Shown: positions 1 through 9,348 of the stretch, piece after piece
Layout of the letters: the number at the start of each line of letters is the position of its first letter
How positions within the stretch are numbered: position 1 is the stretch's first letter
Assembly: GCF_050589705.1 (NCBI RefSeq)
Contig: NZ_JBNGOT010000013.1
Coordinates: 70,916-134,915, forward strand
Direction of reading: 5' to 3'
Origin: Sunxiuqinia rutila
Lineage (GTDB): Bacteria; Bacteroidota; Bacteroidia; Bacteroidales; Prolixibacteraceae
DNA length: 64,000 nt
The notes under the pieces: model-generated
Told to the model about the DNA's origin: nothing
The model's database searches: none
The model's input: the letters and a program-made list of their open reading frames with translations, nothing else
Made by a program: the position numbers and the translations under genes

Positions 1-403
1 GTGCCTGAGTTGGCAATTCAGCTTCAACCGAAGTGCTGGATAATTGTTTAGTCTTAATGGCCGACAGGGCTGCATTGAGTTTTTCGTGATTCAAAGGCTT
101 TAACAGAAAGTCATAGACCTCGTTTTTAATTGCCTCAATAGCCATGTTTTTGTGTGAACTGATGATTATGATGTTGGTATCTATTTTTTCTTTTCGAATT
201 AATGAGATGAATTCCATGCCGCTTTTGCCAGGCATGACCAAGTCTAGTAAAACAAGATTTGGACGGATTTCGATGAGCTTAAAAAGTGCTGATTCTGCGC
301 TGTCGGCTTCGTGAACTTCGGTAATGTCGGGATGCTTCTGAAGCATATAATTCAAAAGATCGCGGTCTGCTTTATCATCATCAACTATTAAGGCTTTGAA
401 CAT
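1..403 (-). CDS. Response regulator, receiver domain (cut off by the window edge)
   Basis: The minus-strand frame opens with ATG at 403 and runs without a stop to base 1, giving 134 residues of an incomplete protein. It is a CheY-like receiver: acidic pocket VDDD at residues 7-10, phospho-acceptor Asp54 in LLDLVMPGKSG, a Ser pair near 82 at the switch position, and the conserved Lys102 in LLKPL. The output domain lies outside the window. In Bacteroidota such receivers often carry a LytTR DNA-binding domain, but that is inference. An exact -7 promoter motif (432-439) sits 28 bases before the start. The kinase partner is not visible. Confidence 0.85.
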   Translation of the reverse strand, partial: MFKALIVDDDKADRDLLNYMLQKHPDITEVHEADSAESALFKLIEIRPNLVLLDLVMPGKSGMEFISLIRKEKIDTNIIIISSHKNMAIEAIKNEVYDFLLKPLNHEKLNAALSAIKTKQLSSTSVEAELPTQA

Positions 404-431
404 AGTGTCTCTTAGTTAGCATTTCAAAAAG

Positions 432-439
432 CAAAAGTA
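432..439 (-). promoter_or_regulatory. Bacteroidota -7 box for the response regulator gene
   Basis: Minus-strand TACTTTTG is an exact match to the TAnnTTTG -7 element of Bacteroidota primary-sigma promoters. It lies 28 bases before the ATG at 403, leaving a leader of about 20 nt. No convincing -33 TTTG was found, so the call rests on the -7 match and spacing. Confidence 0.5.
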
Positions 440-585
440 TTAAAAAAAATGATTGGTTGCATGTGCTGTCAACTAGGCTTATAGCCATGGCTTGCCGGTG
501 CAGTGGGAGCTTTTGAGTATATTTAATGAGGTGTTGAGGGAGTTAGGGAATTTTACTTTTACCTTTAAAACTTCAATTAATACGG

Positions 586-593
586 TATATTTG
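586..593 (+). promoter_or_regulatory. Bacteroidota -7 box for the AI-2E family gene
   Basis: TATATTTG matches TAnnTTTG exactly and ends 16 bases before the ATG at 610. The upstream T-rich stretch (551-565) holds no clean TTTG at the -33 spacing. Confidence 0.5.
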
Positions 594-609
594 TAGAAAA
601 GATTTTTTT

Positions 610-1722
610 ATGATAAAAGTTGAGGGGAAAACCAGAGCCATTTTACTTTTAACCGGTGTTCTGGTACTTGGTTTCTTGTTCTGGTATTTTAGTTCGCTTG
701 TAACTTATATCCTCATCTCGGCGGTGCTGTCACTTATCGGTCGTCCAATGGTTCGTTTTTTTGGCGGGCTTAAATACGGGCGTTTTTCCATATCAAACTC
801 AGTTGCTGCCTTTTTAGCCCTATTTATTCTTTGGGTCTTCTTTGTCGGCTCTTTTCGATTTTTGATTCCGCTATTAATTAATGAATTTCAACAGCTTTCA
901 ACCATTGACTTTAACTCAGTTATTGACGTGATTGAGAAACCCATTCAGCAATGGATGCAATTTTGGGGCGAAGATGCTGCCCCGGAAAGCCAAGGTCGTT
1001 TTATGACCTTGTTAAAGGCTCAGTTGGGCGACCGGGTTAACTTTTCTCAACTCACTGATGTTTTTGGTTTTGTAGCCGGAACGGTAGGCGAGTTGTTTAT
1101 TGCGTTCTTTTCCGTTTCCTTCATAACTTTTTTCTTTCTAAAGGACGAGAACATGCTTCGGGATGGTATTTTACTCATGATTCCTTCAGATTACGAAGAG
1201 AAGGTGAGACGCATTTTACACTCCATTTATAATTTGCTTCGGCGCTATTTTATTGGTTTACTTTTCGAAGTAACTATGGTTGGCTTTTTGGTAACCATAG
1301 GATTAACCATTGTTGGGGTTGGATTTAGCCATGCGGTGGTTATTGGCTTGTTTTGTGGCTTGTTTAATGTTATTCCTTACCTGGGCCCGTGGATGGGGGC
1401 TTCAGTGGGCTTGCTCATTGGTATTGCGATTAACCTCAATGCGGACTTCATGGCGCATACTTTCCCGTTGTTGGGGCTGATGCTATTGGTTTTTGTAATT
1501 GTGCAGGTGATTGACAATATTCTTTTTCAGCCTTTAATTTATTCAAGCAGTGTGAAGGCACATCCTCTGGAGATTTTTCTGGTAATCATGGCTGCTGGAA
1601 GCGCTGCCGGAATTTTAGGGATGATTCTGGCCATACCTGCTTATACAATTGTCCGGGTTATTGCCAAAGAGTTTTTGGACAACCTGAAAATTGTTCGAAA
1701 ACTCACCGAAAATCTCAATTAA
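610..1722 (+). CDS. AI-2E family (PerM/UPF0118) permease
   Basis: A 370-residue polytopic inner-membrane protein. Hydrophobic segments lie near residues 10-55, 65-90, 150-175 and 205-350. The long soluble loop between the early and later membrane helices (about 95-150) is typical of the AI-2E/PerM family. The C-terminal helices carry the family-like glycine-rich stretch (GLFCGLFNVIPYLGPWMG) and the final AIPAYTIVRVIAKEF segment. Members export small molecules (E. coli TqsA for AI-2) or act as Na+/H+ antiporters, so the substrate cannot be named here. The gene stands alone with its own -7 box; the ATG at 610 is the first in frame. Confidence 0.85.
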   Translation: MIKVEGKTRAILLLTGVLVLGFLFWYFSSLVTYILISAVLSLIGRPMVRFFGGLKYGRFSISNSVAAFLALFILWVFFVGSFRFLIPLLINEFQQLSTIDFNSVIDVIEKPIQQWMQFWGEDAAPESQGRFMTLLKAQLGDRVNFSQLTDVFGFVAGTVGELFIAFFSVSFITFFFLKDENMLRDGILLMIPSDYEEKVRRILHSIYNLLRRYFIGLLFEVTMVGFLVTIGLTIVGVGFSHAVVIGLFCGLFNVIPYLGPWMGASVGLLIGIAINLNADFMAHTFPLLGLMLLVFVIVQVIDNILFQPLIYSSSVKAHPLEIFLVIMAAGSAAGILGMILAIPAYTIVRVIAKEFLDNLKIVRKLTENLN

Positions 1723-1891
1723 AGAATCGATTTTATCTATCAGCGTTGGTTTTGCATCATTTTGATCTATTCTGATTTCTTTTCACTTAATTAAATCTTA
1801 TTCAGCGTCAGGTATTTAGTGAATGGCGCTTGCTTATGTGTTCTACAAGCATCATCGGGATGTTATCTGGGGATAATTTTTTAACTTGAGC

Positions 1892-1917
1892 TTGAAAACC
1901 TTAAAGTATAAAATTTG
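1892..1917 (+). promoter_or_regulatory. Possible promoter of the alternative complex III operon
   Basis: TTG at 1892-1894 is followed after about 16-19 bases by TATAAAATTTG (1907-1917), an imperfect version of TAnnTTTG with one extra base between TA and TTTG. It lies about 60 bases before actA. The rest of 1723-1977 shows no gene. Weak call. Confidence 0.3.
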
Positions 1918-1977
1918 TTAATTCTGATGAGTTGCTAAATCCTAAGGTTTGAAAAAAAACTTACTAAAGCTTGTAGA

Positions 1978-3261
1978 ATGAAACTAAAGTCCCCTGTTTT
2001 ACAGAATTACGGGTTTTCGTCCCGTCTTTTTCTGTTTATTCTCTCCATCTCCATCTTTGTTTTATCAGTGACAGCTTCTGCTGAAACACAAAATCCATCA
2101 AGTGAAACAGATTCTGTAGGTGCACAAACAGCAGTTTCAGAACCTGACTCAGCAATGGTGGATTCAATAACCAATGCAGAGCAATCAGCTACTGCTGAGG
2201 TACAGAAGCCCAAACGTAAAGTTGATAAGTACAGTCATTACCGAGACGACATTAAGCGTGGCGAACGGTTTTTCAGGGGGCTGTTGCCCCATAACAACAA
2301 GCAGGCTTCCTGCACTTCGTGTCATAATTTACTGCCTTCTGATACCTTGAATTGGAATCCATCCGCCATGGAGATTGCCATCAAGTATCTGGATAAGGAT
2401 TTTGCCTCTTTTCAAGCGTTGGTGACGGAGCCTTCAGGAGGTAAAATGGCCGAAGTGCATCAAGGGTATGAATTTGAAGCGGCAGATCTTAAGACCGTTA
2501 AAGCCTATTTGGATGATTTGGCCATGCGTGGTCCTCAACCAGTTAAGCCCACTATTAATCGCTTACTCTTGTTCCTTTTCCTGGGAATGATTATCACCTG
2601 GGCGTTGCTGGAGCTGATCTTCTTTCATAAAATAAAATACAAGGCCATTCCACTGCTTATCTTCCTGGGAGTATTCGGCTATCAGGTGAAAATGATTTAT
2701 GAAGAAGGAGTTAACCTGGGGCGGTCACAGGGCTATGAGCCGGATCAGCCTATCAAGTTCTCGCATAAAGTGCATGCCGGGCAAAATCAGATTGATTGTA
2801 AGTATTGCCACTTTACGGTAGAAGATAGTAAGTCGGCCGGCATTCCTCCGGCAGACCTTTGTTTAAACTGCCACTCGGTAGTGCGTGAGGGAACCCGTTC
2901 CGGAAAGTTTGAAATCGCGAAAGTGATTGATGCGGTTGAAAACAATAAACCAGTAGAGTGGGTGCGGATTCACGATTTGCCCGACCATGTTTTTTTCAGC
3001 CATGCTCAACACGTCAATTCCGGAAAACTGGATTGTATCGAATGTCATGGCGACGTGGCTGAGATGGATGTACTCAAGCAAGTGGAAGATTTGAGTATGG
3101 GCTGGTGTTTGGATTGTCACCGAACCAAAGAAGTTCAGTTTGTCGATAATAAATTCTATGAATCTTATGAGACGCTTCATGAGCAATTGAAGAGTGGTGA
3201 AATCAATAAAGTAACCGTTGATATGATTGGTGGAACAGATTGTATGAAGTGCCATTATTAA
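1978..3261 (+). CDS. actA: Alternative complex III subunit A, multiheme cytochrome c
   Basis: First gene of an operon encoding alternative complex III, which oxidises menaquinol and passes electrons to cytochrome c or directly to an oxidase. The 427-residue protein starts with a hydrophobic export segment (about 15-35). It carries six CxxCH heme c motifs, at Cys112, 274, 295, 353, 377 and 422; the last ends one residue before the C-terminus. Two membrane segments lie at about 195-237, between the first motif and the five-heme domain. ActA is usually described as pentaheme, so the N-terminal CTSCH domain is an additional putative monoheme unit. The start is the first ATG, and actB follows after 22 bases. 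Confidence 0.93.
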   Translation: MKLKSPVLQNYGFSSRLFLFILSISIFVLSVTASAETQNPSSETDSVGAQTAVSEPDSAMVDSITNAEQSATAEVQKPKRKVDKYSHYRDDIKRGERFFRGLLPHNNKQASCTSCHNLLPSDTLNWNPSAMEIAIKYLDKDFASFQALVTEPSGGKMAEVHQGYEFEAADLKTVKAYLDDLAMRGPQPVKPTINRLLLFLFLGMIITWALLELIFFHKIKYKAIPLLIFLGVFGYQVKMIYEEGVNLGRSQGYEPDQPIKFSHKVHAGQNQIDCKYCHFTVEDSKSAGIPPADLCLNCHSVVREGTRSGKFEIAKVIDAVENNKPVEWVRIHDLPDHVFFSHAQHVNSGKLDCIECHGDVAEMDVLKQVEDLSMGWCLDCHRTKEVQFVDNKFYESYETLHEQLKSGEINKVTVDMIGGTDCMKCHY

Positions 3262-3283
3262 TAAACCAACAAACCTAATCAGA

Positions 3284-6262
3284 ATGAAGGAACAATACTA
3301 TAAAAGTTTGGATGATTTGATTTATGATGCGCGCCAGGCGGCAGAAGAGGTTGATTCTGGCGATCGCAAATCCATTCTTCAAATGAAAAAGGAGTCACGA
3401 TCAGAAGCCACTTCTCGCCGGGATTTTCTGAAGCTGTTTGGTTTTACAATTGCATCAGCAGCCATTGCTACGAGTTGTCAGCAGCCGGTTCAAAAAGCCA
3501 TTCCTTTTTTGATTCAACCAGAGAAGATTATTCCGGGAGAGGCCAGCTACTTTGCTTCAACGTATTTTGATGGTAACGACTATTGCAGCGTTCTGGTAAA
3601 AGTACGTGACGGTCGTCCGATTAAGATTGAAGGAAATGCATTATCTCCGGTTACTCGCGGTGGAACGAATGCAAGGACCCAAGCTTCCGTTTTGGGCCTT
3701 TACGATAATAAACGGCATAAGAACCCCAAATTCAAAGAGAAAAAGATCAGTTGGGAAGATGCTGATCAGCAAATTCTGGAAGCGCTGGCCGAAATTAAGG
3801 CCAAAGAAGGTAAGTTGGTGCTTCTGACAGGTACAATTATAAGCCCCTCGACCAAAGCAGTAATTCAGGAGTTTTTGGCGGCCCATCCCGGAGCTGAGCA
3901 TATTCAGTACGACGTGATTTCAGCGTCGGGTATGTTGCAAGCCAATGAACAAAGCTATGGCAAAGCCTTTATTCCTGCTTACGATTTTAGCAAAGCGGAC
4001 CTTATCGTTAGCTTTGATGCTGATTTTCTGGGAAGCTGGCTTTCTCCCATCGAGTATACCAAGCAATATTCGGAACGCCGAAAGCTGGTTGATGGTCAGA
4101 GATCGATGTCCCGGCACCTTCATTTTGAAGGAGGAATGTCGTTAACCGGATCGAATGCCGATGAGCGCATTCAGATTCGGCCCTCGCAGGAAAAATTGGT
4201 CATTGCTAACCTGTATAACGAACTCAAAAAACTAGCTGGAGAGCAGCCGGTAAACTTAGCTGCTTCACCGGTTGATATCACCAAGGTAGCTGACGAGTTA
4301 ATTGCAAAAAAGGGCAAGTCGCTGGTGGTTAGTGGAAGCAATGATGCGGAAACCCAACTGTTGGTGAATGCGATCAATGAGTTGCTCGGAAACTATGGAA
4401 ACACCATCCGCACCGATGTGCATTTAAAATTGCGTCAGGCGATGGATGCGGACATGGCTGGTTTGGTGGGTCGAATGGAAGCGGGCCAGGTGGATGGATT
4501 GATTTTGTATGATGTTAATCCTGTTTACGATTATCCGCAGGGGGAGCGCTTCAAAACTGCACTGCAGCAAGTGCCGCTGAGCATAGCCTTGCCAATTCTG
4601 GGTGAAGAAACATCGGAGCATGTGCAGTACATTTGCCCTGATCATCATTACCTGGAAGCCTGGAACGATGCCGAAGTCAGATCGGGAAGTTATTCACTTG
4701 CTCAACCAACGATCCGTCCCATATTTAAAACCCGGTCGGCCCAGGAGAGTCTCTTGAAGTGGGCTGGAAATCCGGTTGATTTTCATACGTACGTCCAGAA
4801 TTACTGGGAGAAGAATATTTATCCGCAGGCTCAAAGTGGGCAGGCCTTTATTGATTTTTGGAACAGCAAACTGCACGATGGGATTTTTGAATCGGGGAGA
4901 AAAGAAGACGGCCTTTCAGCTTATAATGGAGAACGGGTACCAACAATATTGGCTCAGGTAAAAGGTCTGAAAGGCAACGATGCGCTGGAACTTAACTTGT
5001 ACACCAACGTGAGTGTGGGAACCGGAAAGCAAGCCAACAACCCTTGGCTGCAGGAATTGCCCGATCCGGTTACCAAAATTTGTTGGGACAACTATGCCGC
5101 TGTTTCGCCAAAACTGGCTAAAGAACTGGAACTGGAAGATGAGCAGCTGGTCATGATCAATGACTTTGGACCGATTCCGGTGGTTGTTCAGCCTGGGCAG
5201 GAGCATCGAACAATTTCGGTAGCTTTAGGCTATGGCCGGGTTAATTTGGGAACTCCGGAAGGAACCGTGGGAAAGAATGCTTTTCCGCTTGTTGCCTCTG
5301 AAAACGGAAGCCTCCGGTATACGCTGGAGCAAGTCAACTTGCAAAAAGTTGAAGGAGACTATCAGCTGGCCAAAACGCAATCGCATCACTCCATGGAGGG
5401 CCGGAATTTGGTTCGGGAAACTACCTTGGAAGATTATTTAGCTAACCCGGCTTCGGGAAATCAAATGCGTGAAGAACTGAAATCGCATTTGAAATCCTTA
5501 TATGCTCAACGGAAATTTGATGGTTTCCACTGGGGAATGGCCATTGATTTGAACTCGTGTACCGGGTGTAATGCTTGTGTGGTGGCATGTTCTGCTGAAA
5601 ACAATGTGCCGGTTGTGGGCAAAGAGCAAGTGATTATGGCCCGCGAAATGCACTGGATCCGGATTGACCGCTATTACAAAGGAGATCCGGATAATCCGGA
5701 ACTTGTTCGCCAGCCGGTTATGTGCCAGCATTGCGACAACGCCCCTTGTGAGAATGTTTGTCCGGTTGCGGCAACGACACACAGCAACGAAGGTGTTAAC
5801 CAAATGGCTTACAACCGTTGTATCGGAACGCGCTATTGCAACAACAACTGTCCGTATAAAGTGCGACGATTCAACTTCTTTGATTATACCGGAGCTGATG
5901 CGATGCCTGGAAATACAATTGATCCGGCAGAAATGACAACCGACCTGCGTCGATTGGTGTTAAACCCTGATGTGACGGTTCGGGCTAAGGGAGTCATTGA
6001 AAAATGCTCGTTCTGCATTCAGCGTATTCAAGAGAAAAAATTAACAGCTAAAAACGAAAGCCGACAACTGCAAGACGGAGAAGTGGTAACGGCCTGTGCC
6101 CAGTCTTGTCCGGCAGATGCCATTGTTTTTGGTGATTTGAATAATAAGGAAAGCCGGATTTCGAAATTTTTTGAAGATGAGCGTAACTACCATTTATTGG
6201 AAGAACTGCATACGCTACCATCCGTTGGCTATCTAACTAAGGTGAAAAATAAAACCGTCTAA
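3284..6262 (+). CDS. actB: Alternative complex III subunit B, molybdopterin-oxidoreductase-like iron-sulfur protein
   Basis: A 992-residue fusion of a molybdopterin-oxidoreductase-like part (about 75-690) and an NrfC-like ferredoxin part (about 745-985). The N-terminus has a twin-arginine motif SRRDFLK (44-50) followed by a short hydrophobic run and Cys65 in IATSC, so the protein is probably exported by Tat and may be lipid-anchored. The ferredoxin part starts with CTGCNACVVAC (from Cys759) and continues with CQHCDNAPCENVCP, CIGTRYCNNNCP and CSFC...CAQSCP, enough for three to four clusters. In characterised complexes the molybdopterin-like part holds no Mo cofactor (family knowledge). It sits in the operon between actA and actC. 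Confidence 0.95.
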   Translation: MKEQYYKSLDDLIYDARQAAEEVDSGDRKSILQMKKESRSEATSRRDFLKLFGFTIASAAIATSCQQPVQKAIPFLIQPEKIIPGEASYFASTYFDGNDYCSVLVKVRDGRPIKIEGNALSPVTRGGTNARTQASVLGLYDNKRHKNPKFKEKKISWEDADQQILEALAEIKAKEGKLVLLTGTIISPSTKAVIQEFLAAHPGAEHIQYDVISASGMLQANEQSYGKAFIPAYDFSKADLIVSFDADFLGSWLSPIEYTKQYSERRKLVDGQRSMSRHLHFEGGMSLTGSNADERIQIRPSQEKLVIANLYNELKKLAGEQPVNLAASPVDITKVADELIAKKGKSLVVSGSNDAETQLLVNAINELLGNYGNTIRTDVHLKLRQAMDADMAGLVGRMEAGQVDGLILYDVNPVYDYPQGERFKTALQQVPLSIALPILGEETSEHVQYICPDHHYLEAWNDAEVRSGSYSLAQPTIRPIFKTRSAQESLLKWAGNPVDFHTYVQNYWEKNIYPQAQSGQAFIDFWNSKLHDGIFESGRKEDGLSAYNGERVPTILAQVKGLKGNDALELNLYTNVSVGTGKQANNPWLQELPDPVTKICWDNYAAVSPKLAKELELEDEQLVMINDFGPIPVVVQPGQEHRTISVALGYGRVNLGTPEGTVGKNAFPLVASENGSLRYTLEQVNLQKVEGDYQLAKTQSHHSMEGRNLVRETTLEDYLANPASGNQMREELKSHLKSLYAQRKFDGFHWGMAIDLNSCTGCNACVVACSAENNVPVVGKEQVIMAREMHWIRIDRYYKGDPDNPELVRQPVMCQHCDNAPCENVCPVAATTHSNEGVNQMAYNRCIGTRYCNNNCPYKVRRFNFFDYTGADAMPGNTIDPAEMTTDLRRLVLNPDVTVRAKGVIEKCSFCIQRIQEKKLTAKNESRQLQDGEVVTACAQSCPADAIVFGDLNNKESRISKFFEDERNYHLLEELHTLPSVGYLTKVKNKTV

Positions 6263-6278
6263 CTAAAACGAATAAGGA

Positions 6279-7649
6279 ATGTATACATCTCCGCTAAGAG
6301 AACCGTTAATTCGGGGAAATAAGAACTACAAGCAGGTGACTGATGATATTTTGTCGCCCATGGCTGGCAAACCATCCAAGTACTGGTACTTGGGCATAAC
6401 CCTGGCGGGAATTGCGGCCCTTTTTGGGGGCTGGGCTACTTTCCGTACCGTGTTTTATGGTATTGGGGAATGGGGCCTGAACAAAACCATTGGCTGGGGT
6501 TGGGGAATCACCAACTTTGTGTGGTGGGTTGGTATTGGCCATGCCGGAACGTTTATTTCGGCCATCCTGCTTCTTTTCCGTCAGAAATGGCGTACCAGTA
6601 TCAACCGCTCGGCCGAAGCCATGACGTTGATTGCTGTGATGTGTGCGGGGTTTTTCCCGCTAATCCACATGGGGCGACTGTTATTGGGGTTCTACATTTT
6701 CCCGTATCCAAATACGAGAGCGTTATGGGTAAACTTTAACTCGCCCTTGCTTTGGGACGTTTTTGCCATTTCTACTTATTTTGCTGTTTCGCTGGTTTTC
6801 TGGTATGTCGGATTAATTCCAGATATTGGAACGGTACGCGACCGGGCTAAAACAAAAATTCGCAAGGCAATTTATGGATTCCTGAGTTTTGGATGGACAG
6901 GATCTGCCAAACATTGGTCTCGTCACGAAACCATCAGTTTGATTCTGGCCGGACTGGCAGCCCCGCTTGTACTTTCGGTACACACCATTGTAAGTTTTGA
7001 CTTTGCTACCTCGGTTATTCCCGGATGGCATACCACTATTTTTCCTCCGTACTTTGTTTCCGGAGCCATCTTTTCGGGTTTTGCCATGGTGTTAACCCTC
7101 ATGATTGTAACCCGAAAGGCTTTGAACCTAGAAGAATACATTACCATCAACCATATCGAGTCGATGAATAAGATTATCATTCTGACAGGCTCAATTGTGG
7201 GTATTGCTTATCTAACCGAGTTTTTTATTGCTTGGTATTCCGGGGTTGAATTTGAAACCTATGCCTTTTTTAACCGGGCTTTTGGACCTTATGCGTGGGC
7301 ATACTGGATTATGATGACTTGTAATGTAATTACTCCACAGCTTTTCTGGTTTAGGAAGCTACGGCGCAATGTGATGTTTACTTTTGTGATCTCCATTTTC
7401 GTGAATATCGGGATGTGGTTCGAGCGTTTTGTTATTGTAGTAACCTCGTTGCACCGCGATTTCCTTCCTTCCAGCTGGACCATGTATAAACCAACGTTGG
7501 TTGAAGTGGGACTTTATGTTGGAACATTAGGACTGTTTTTTACGCTGTTCCTGCTGTTTATCCGTGTGTTCCCGGTTATTGCAGTTGCCGAGGTTAAAGG
7601 AGTTTTGAAATCATCAGGAGAAAATCAAAAATTAACTGGCCATGAGTAA
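6279..7649 (+). CDS. actC: Alternative complex III subunit C, NrfD-like quinol-binding membrane protein
   Basis: A 456-residue integral membrane protein of the NrfD/PsrC superfamily with about ten transmembrane helices from residue 30 on. In related complexes this subunit binds the quinol on the periplasmic side next to the ActB iron-sulfur domain. Recognisable features are the N-terminal YTSPLREPLI stretch, the WWVGIGHAGTFISA helix carrying a conserved His, and the AYLTEFFIAWYSG segment. It begins 17 bases after actB, with an AAGGA-like stretch before the ATG, and overlaps actD by 8 bases. Confidence 0.95.
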   Translation: MYTSPLREPLIRGNKNYKQVTDDILSPMAGKPSKYWYLGITLAGIAALFGGWATFRTVFYGIGEWGLNKTIGWGWGITNFVWWVGIGHAGTFISAILLLFRQKWRTSINRSAEAMTLIAVMCAGFFPLIHMGRLLLGFYIFPYPNTRALWVNFNSPLLWDVFAISTYFAVSLVFWYVGLIPDIGTVRDRAKTKIRKAIYGFLSFGWTGSAKHWSRHETISLILAGLAAPLVLSVHTIVSFDFATSVIPGWHTTIFPPYFVSGAIFSGFAMVLTLMIVTRKALNLEEYITINHIESMNKIIILTGSIVGIAYLTEFFIAWYSGVEFETYAFFNRAFGPYAWAYWIMMTCNVITPQLFWFRKLRRNVMFTFVISIFVNIGMWFERFVIVVTSLHRDFLPSSWTMYKPTLVEVGLYVGTLGLFFTLFLLFIRVFPVIAVAEVKGVLKSSGENQKLTGHE

Positions 7650-8160
7650 ATACATTACCGCTTATTATTCGGATGAGGAAGATCTGCTGAAAGGAATTGG
7701 TCAGATCAAGGCAGATGGCCTGAAAATTATGGATGTGCTTACGCCTTTCCCGGTTCATGGGCTTGACAAGGCCTTAAGTATTCCGCGTTCGCGACTTACC
7801 CGAGTGGCTTTTTGGGGTGGTGCTGTTGGTGCTACCTTGGGTTTTGGTTTTCAAGCTTGGGTTTTTACCATTGATTATCCCTTGAATATTGGTGGTAAAC
7901 CATTTTTTGCGGTACCATCTTTTATGCCTGTCGCCTTCGAGCTGACGGTCCTCTTCTCGGCGTTTGCTATGGTCATTGCCTTTTTTCTTAGCAACAAACT
8001 AGGTCCCGGCGCGAAACCAGTCATCCATGATGAACGGGCAACCGATGATCGCTTTCTGGTAGTTGTTGAAGTGGAAGAGAATAGTCCGGAGGAACGGATT
8101 AGTCAAATAGAACAAGCACTTGCCAACGCTGGTGCTGAAGGAATAACCTTAAAAGCATAG
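7642..8160 (+). CDS. actD: Alternative complex III subunit D (DUF3341)
   Basis: A 172-residue DUF3341 protein. An N-terminal soluble part (about 1-50) opens with an ITAYYSDEEDL-like segment and contains the conserved PFPVHGLDKAL motif. Two transmembrane helices follow (about 55-80 and 93-115), then a C-terminal soluble tail with a ferredoxin-like pattern. In the known structures ActD is a peripheral-plus-membrane structural subunit without cofactors. The start overlaps the end of actC by 8 bases, indicating translational coupling, and actF follows after 7 bases. Confidence 0.93.
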   Translation: MSKYITAYYSDEEDLLKGIGQIKADGLKIMDVLTPFPVHGLDKALSIPRSRLTRVAFWGGAVGATLGFGFQAWVFTIDYPLNIGGKPFFAVPSFMPVAFELTVLFSAFAMVIAFFLSNKLGPGAKPVIHDERATDDRFLVVVEVEENSPEERISQIEQALANAGAEGITLKA

Positions 8161-8167
8161 ATGAGTT

Positions 8168-9346
8168 ATGGAGAATCAAAAGTTTATATTTCCCCGCAAA
8201 TTGGCTACGATTACGTTAGGAATGGTGGGCATTGGCGTGCTCGCTTTGGTTGTTGGCTATTTTACAGGCGTGGGCTCTGAGCGTATTGCCGCCAATCTTT
8301 TGCTAAATTCTTATTATTTCCTTTCGCTCGGATTGATTGGCTTATTCCTGGTTACTGTGCATACCATTGCTGAGTCCGGATGGCACACCAGCATTCAACG
8401 GGTGGGAGAGGCGATGAGTGCTTTTATTCCTGTTGGAGGAGTGTTGCTTCTATTGCTTTTTGTGTTGGGAGGGATGCACCTGCTTTACCACTGGACCCAT
8501 ACCGATCATCTGGATGCCATTCTGCTTAAAAAGGTTGCTTACCTCAATACGCCGTTCTTCTATGGACGTTTGCTTGTTTATTTGGTTTTGTGGGTTGGAC
8601 TGGCTCACTTTATTCGCAAAAACTCGCTTTTACTTGATCAAACAGGCGACTTGAAATTTTACCGCAAATTCAGAATGCTCTCGGCTGTTTTTGTGGTTGT
8701 GCTGGCCATAACCAGTGTTACAGCTTCGTGGGACTGGCTCATGTCTATCGATGCCCATTGGTTTAGTACCTTGTATGGATGGTATGTTTTTTCGAGTATG
8801 TTGGCTAGCGGAACGGCTATTTTAATTCTTTTGGTGATTGCCTTGAAACAAATGGGGTATATGACTCATGTTAATCAGGAGCATATCCATGATTTGGGGA
8901 AATACCTGTTTGGCTTCAGTATTTTTTGGGCTTACCTGTGGTTTTCACAATACATGCTGATTTGGTATGCCAATATTCCGGAGGAAACGGTTTATTTTTA
9001 CGAGCGTCACAAACACTTCAGCGAAGTATTCTATGTGAACCTGATTCTGAATTTTGTGGTTCCGTTTTTTGCTCTGATGACCCGAAACTCCAAGCGTGGA
9101 TCGTTAATTATGGTTCCCGTGGCATTAATTATCTTTATTGGTCACTGGGTCGATCTTTATCAGTTGATTATGCCAGGAGTGGTTGGCGGTGAAAATTCGG
9201 GCATTGGTATTCCTGAGATTGGAATTACCATTGGCTATGTGGGCTTGTTTTTATTTGTTGTTTTTCGCTCGTTAACCAAAGCTCCGCTGGTTCCGAAGCA
9301 TCATCCATTTTATAAAGAAAGTCTTGAATATCATACCCAATATTGA
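8168..9346 (+). CDS. actF: Alternative complex III subunit F, second membrane subunit
   Basis: A 392-residue polytopic protein related to ActC, with about ten transmembrane helices. Hallmarks seen are GWHTSIQRVGEAMSA (about 60-75), SWDWLMSIDAHWFSTLYGWYV (about 180-200) and the IFIGHWVDLYQLIMPG helix (about 330). These are typical of the quinol:cytochrome c oxidoreductase membrane subunit usually called ActF. It comes before, not after, the monoheme subunit gene, an order different from the actABCDEF order I know from described clusters. It ends in TGA at 9344-9346, two bases before the next ATG. Confidence 0.9.
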   Translation: MENQKFIFPRKLATITLGMVGIGVLALVVGYFTGVGSERIAANLLLNSYYFLSLGLIGLFLVTVHTIAESGWHTSIQRVGEAMSAFIPVGGVLLLLLFVLGGMHLLYHWTHTDHLDAILLKKVAYLNTPFFYGRLLVYLVLWVGLAHFIRKNSLLLDQTGDLKFYRKFRMLSAVFVVVLAITSVTASWDWLMSIDAHWFSTLYGWYVFSSMLASGTAILILLVIALKQMGYMTHVNQEHIHDLGKYLFGFSIFWAYLWFSQYMLIWYANIPEETVYFYERHKHFSEVFYVNLILNFVVPFFALMTRNSKRGSLIMVPVALIIFIGHWVDLYQLIMPGVVGGENSGIGIPEIGITIGYVGLFLFVVFRSLTKAPLVPKHHPFYKESLEYHTQY

Positions 9347-9348
9347 TT

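Noticed and set aside
5664..5936. Frames in other phases inside actB and other long genes
   Set aside because: Shadows of well-supported genes, with no features of their own.
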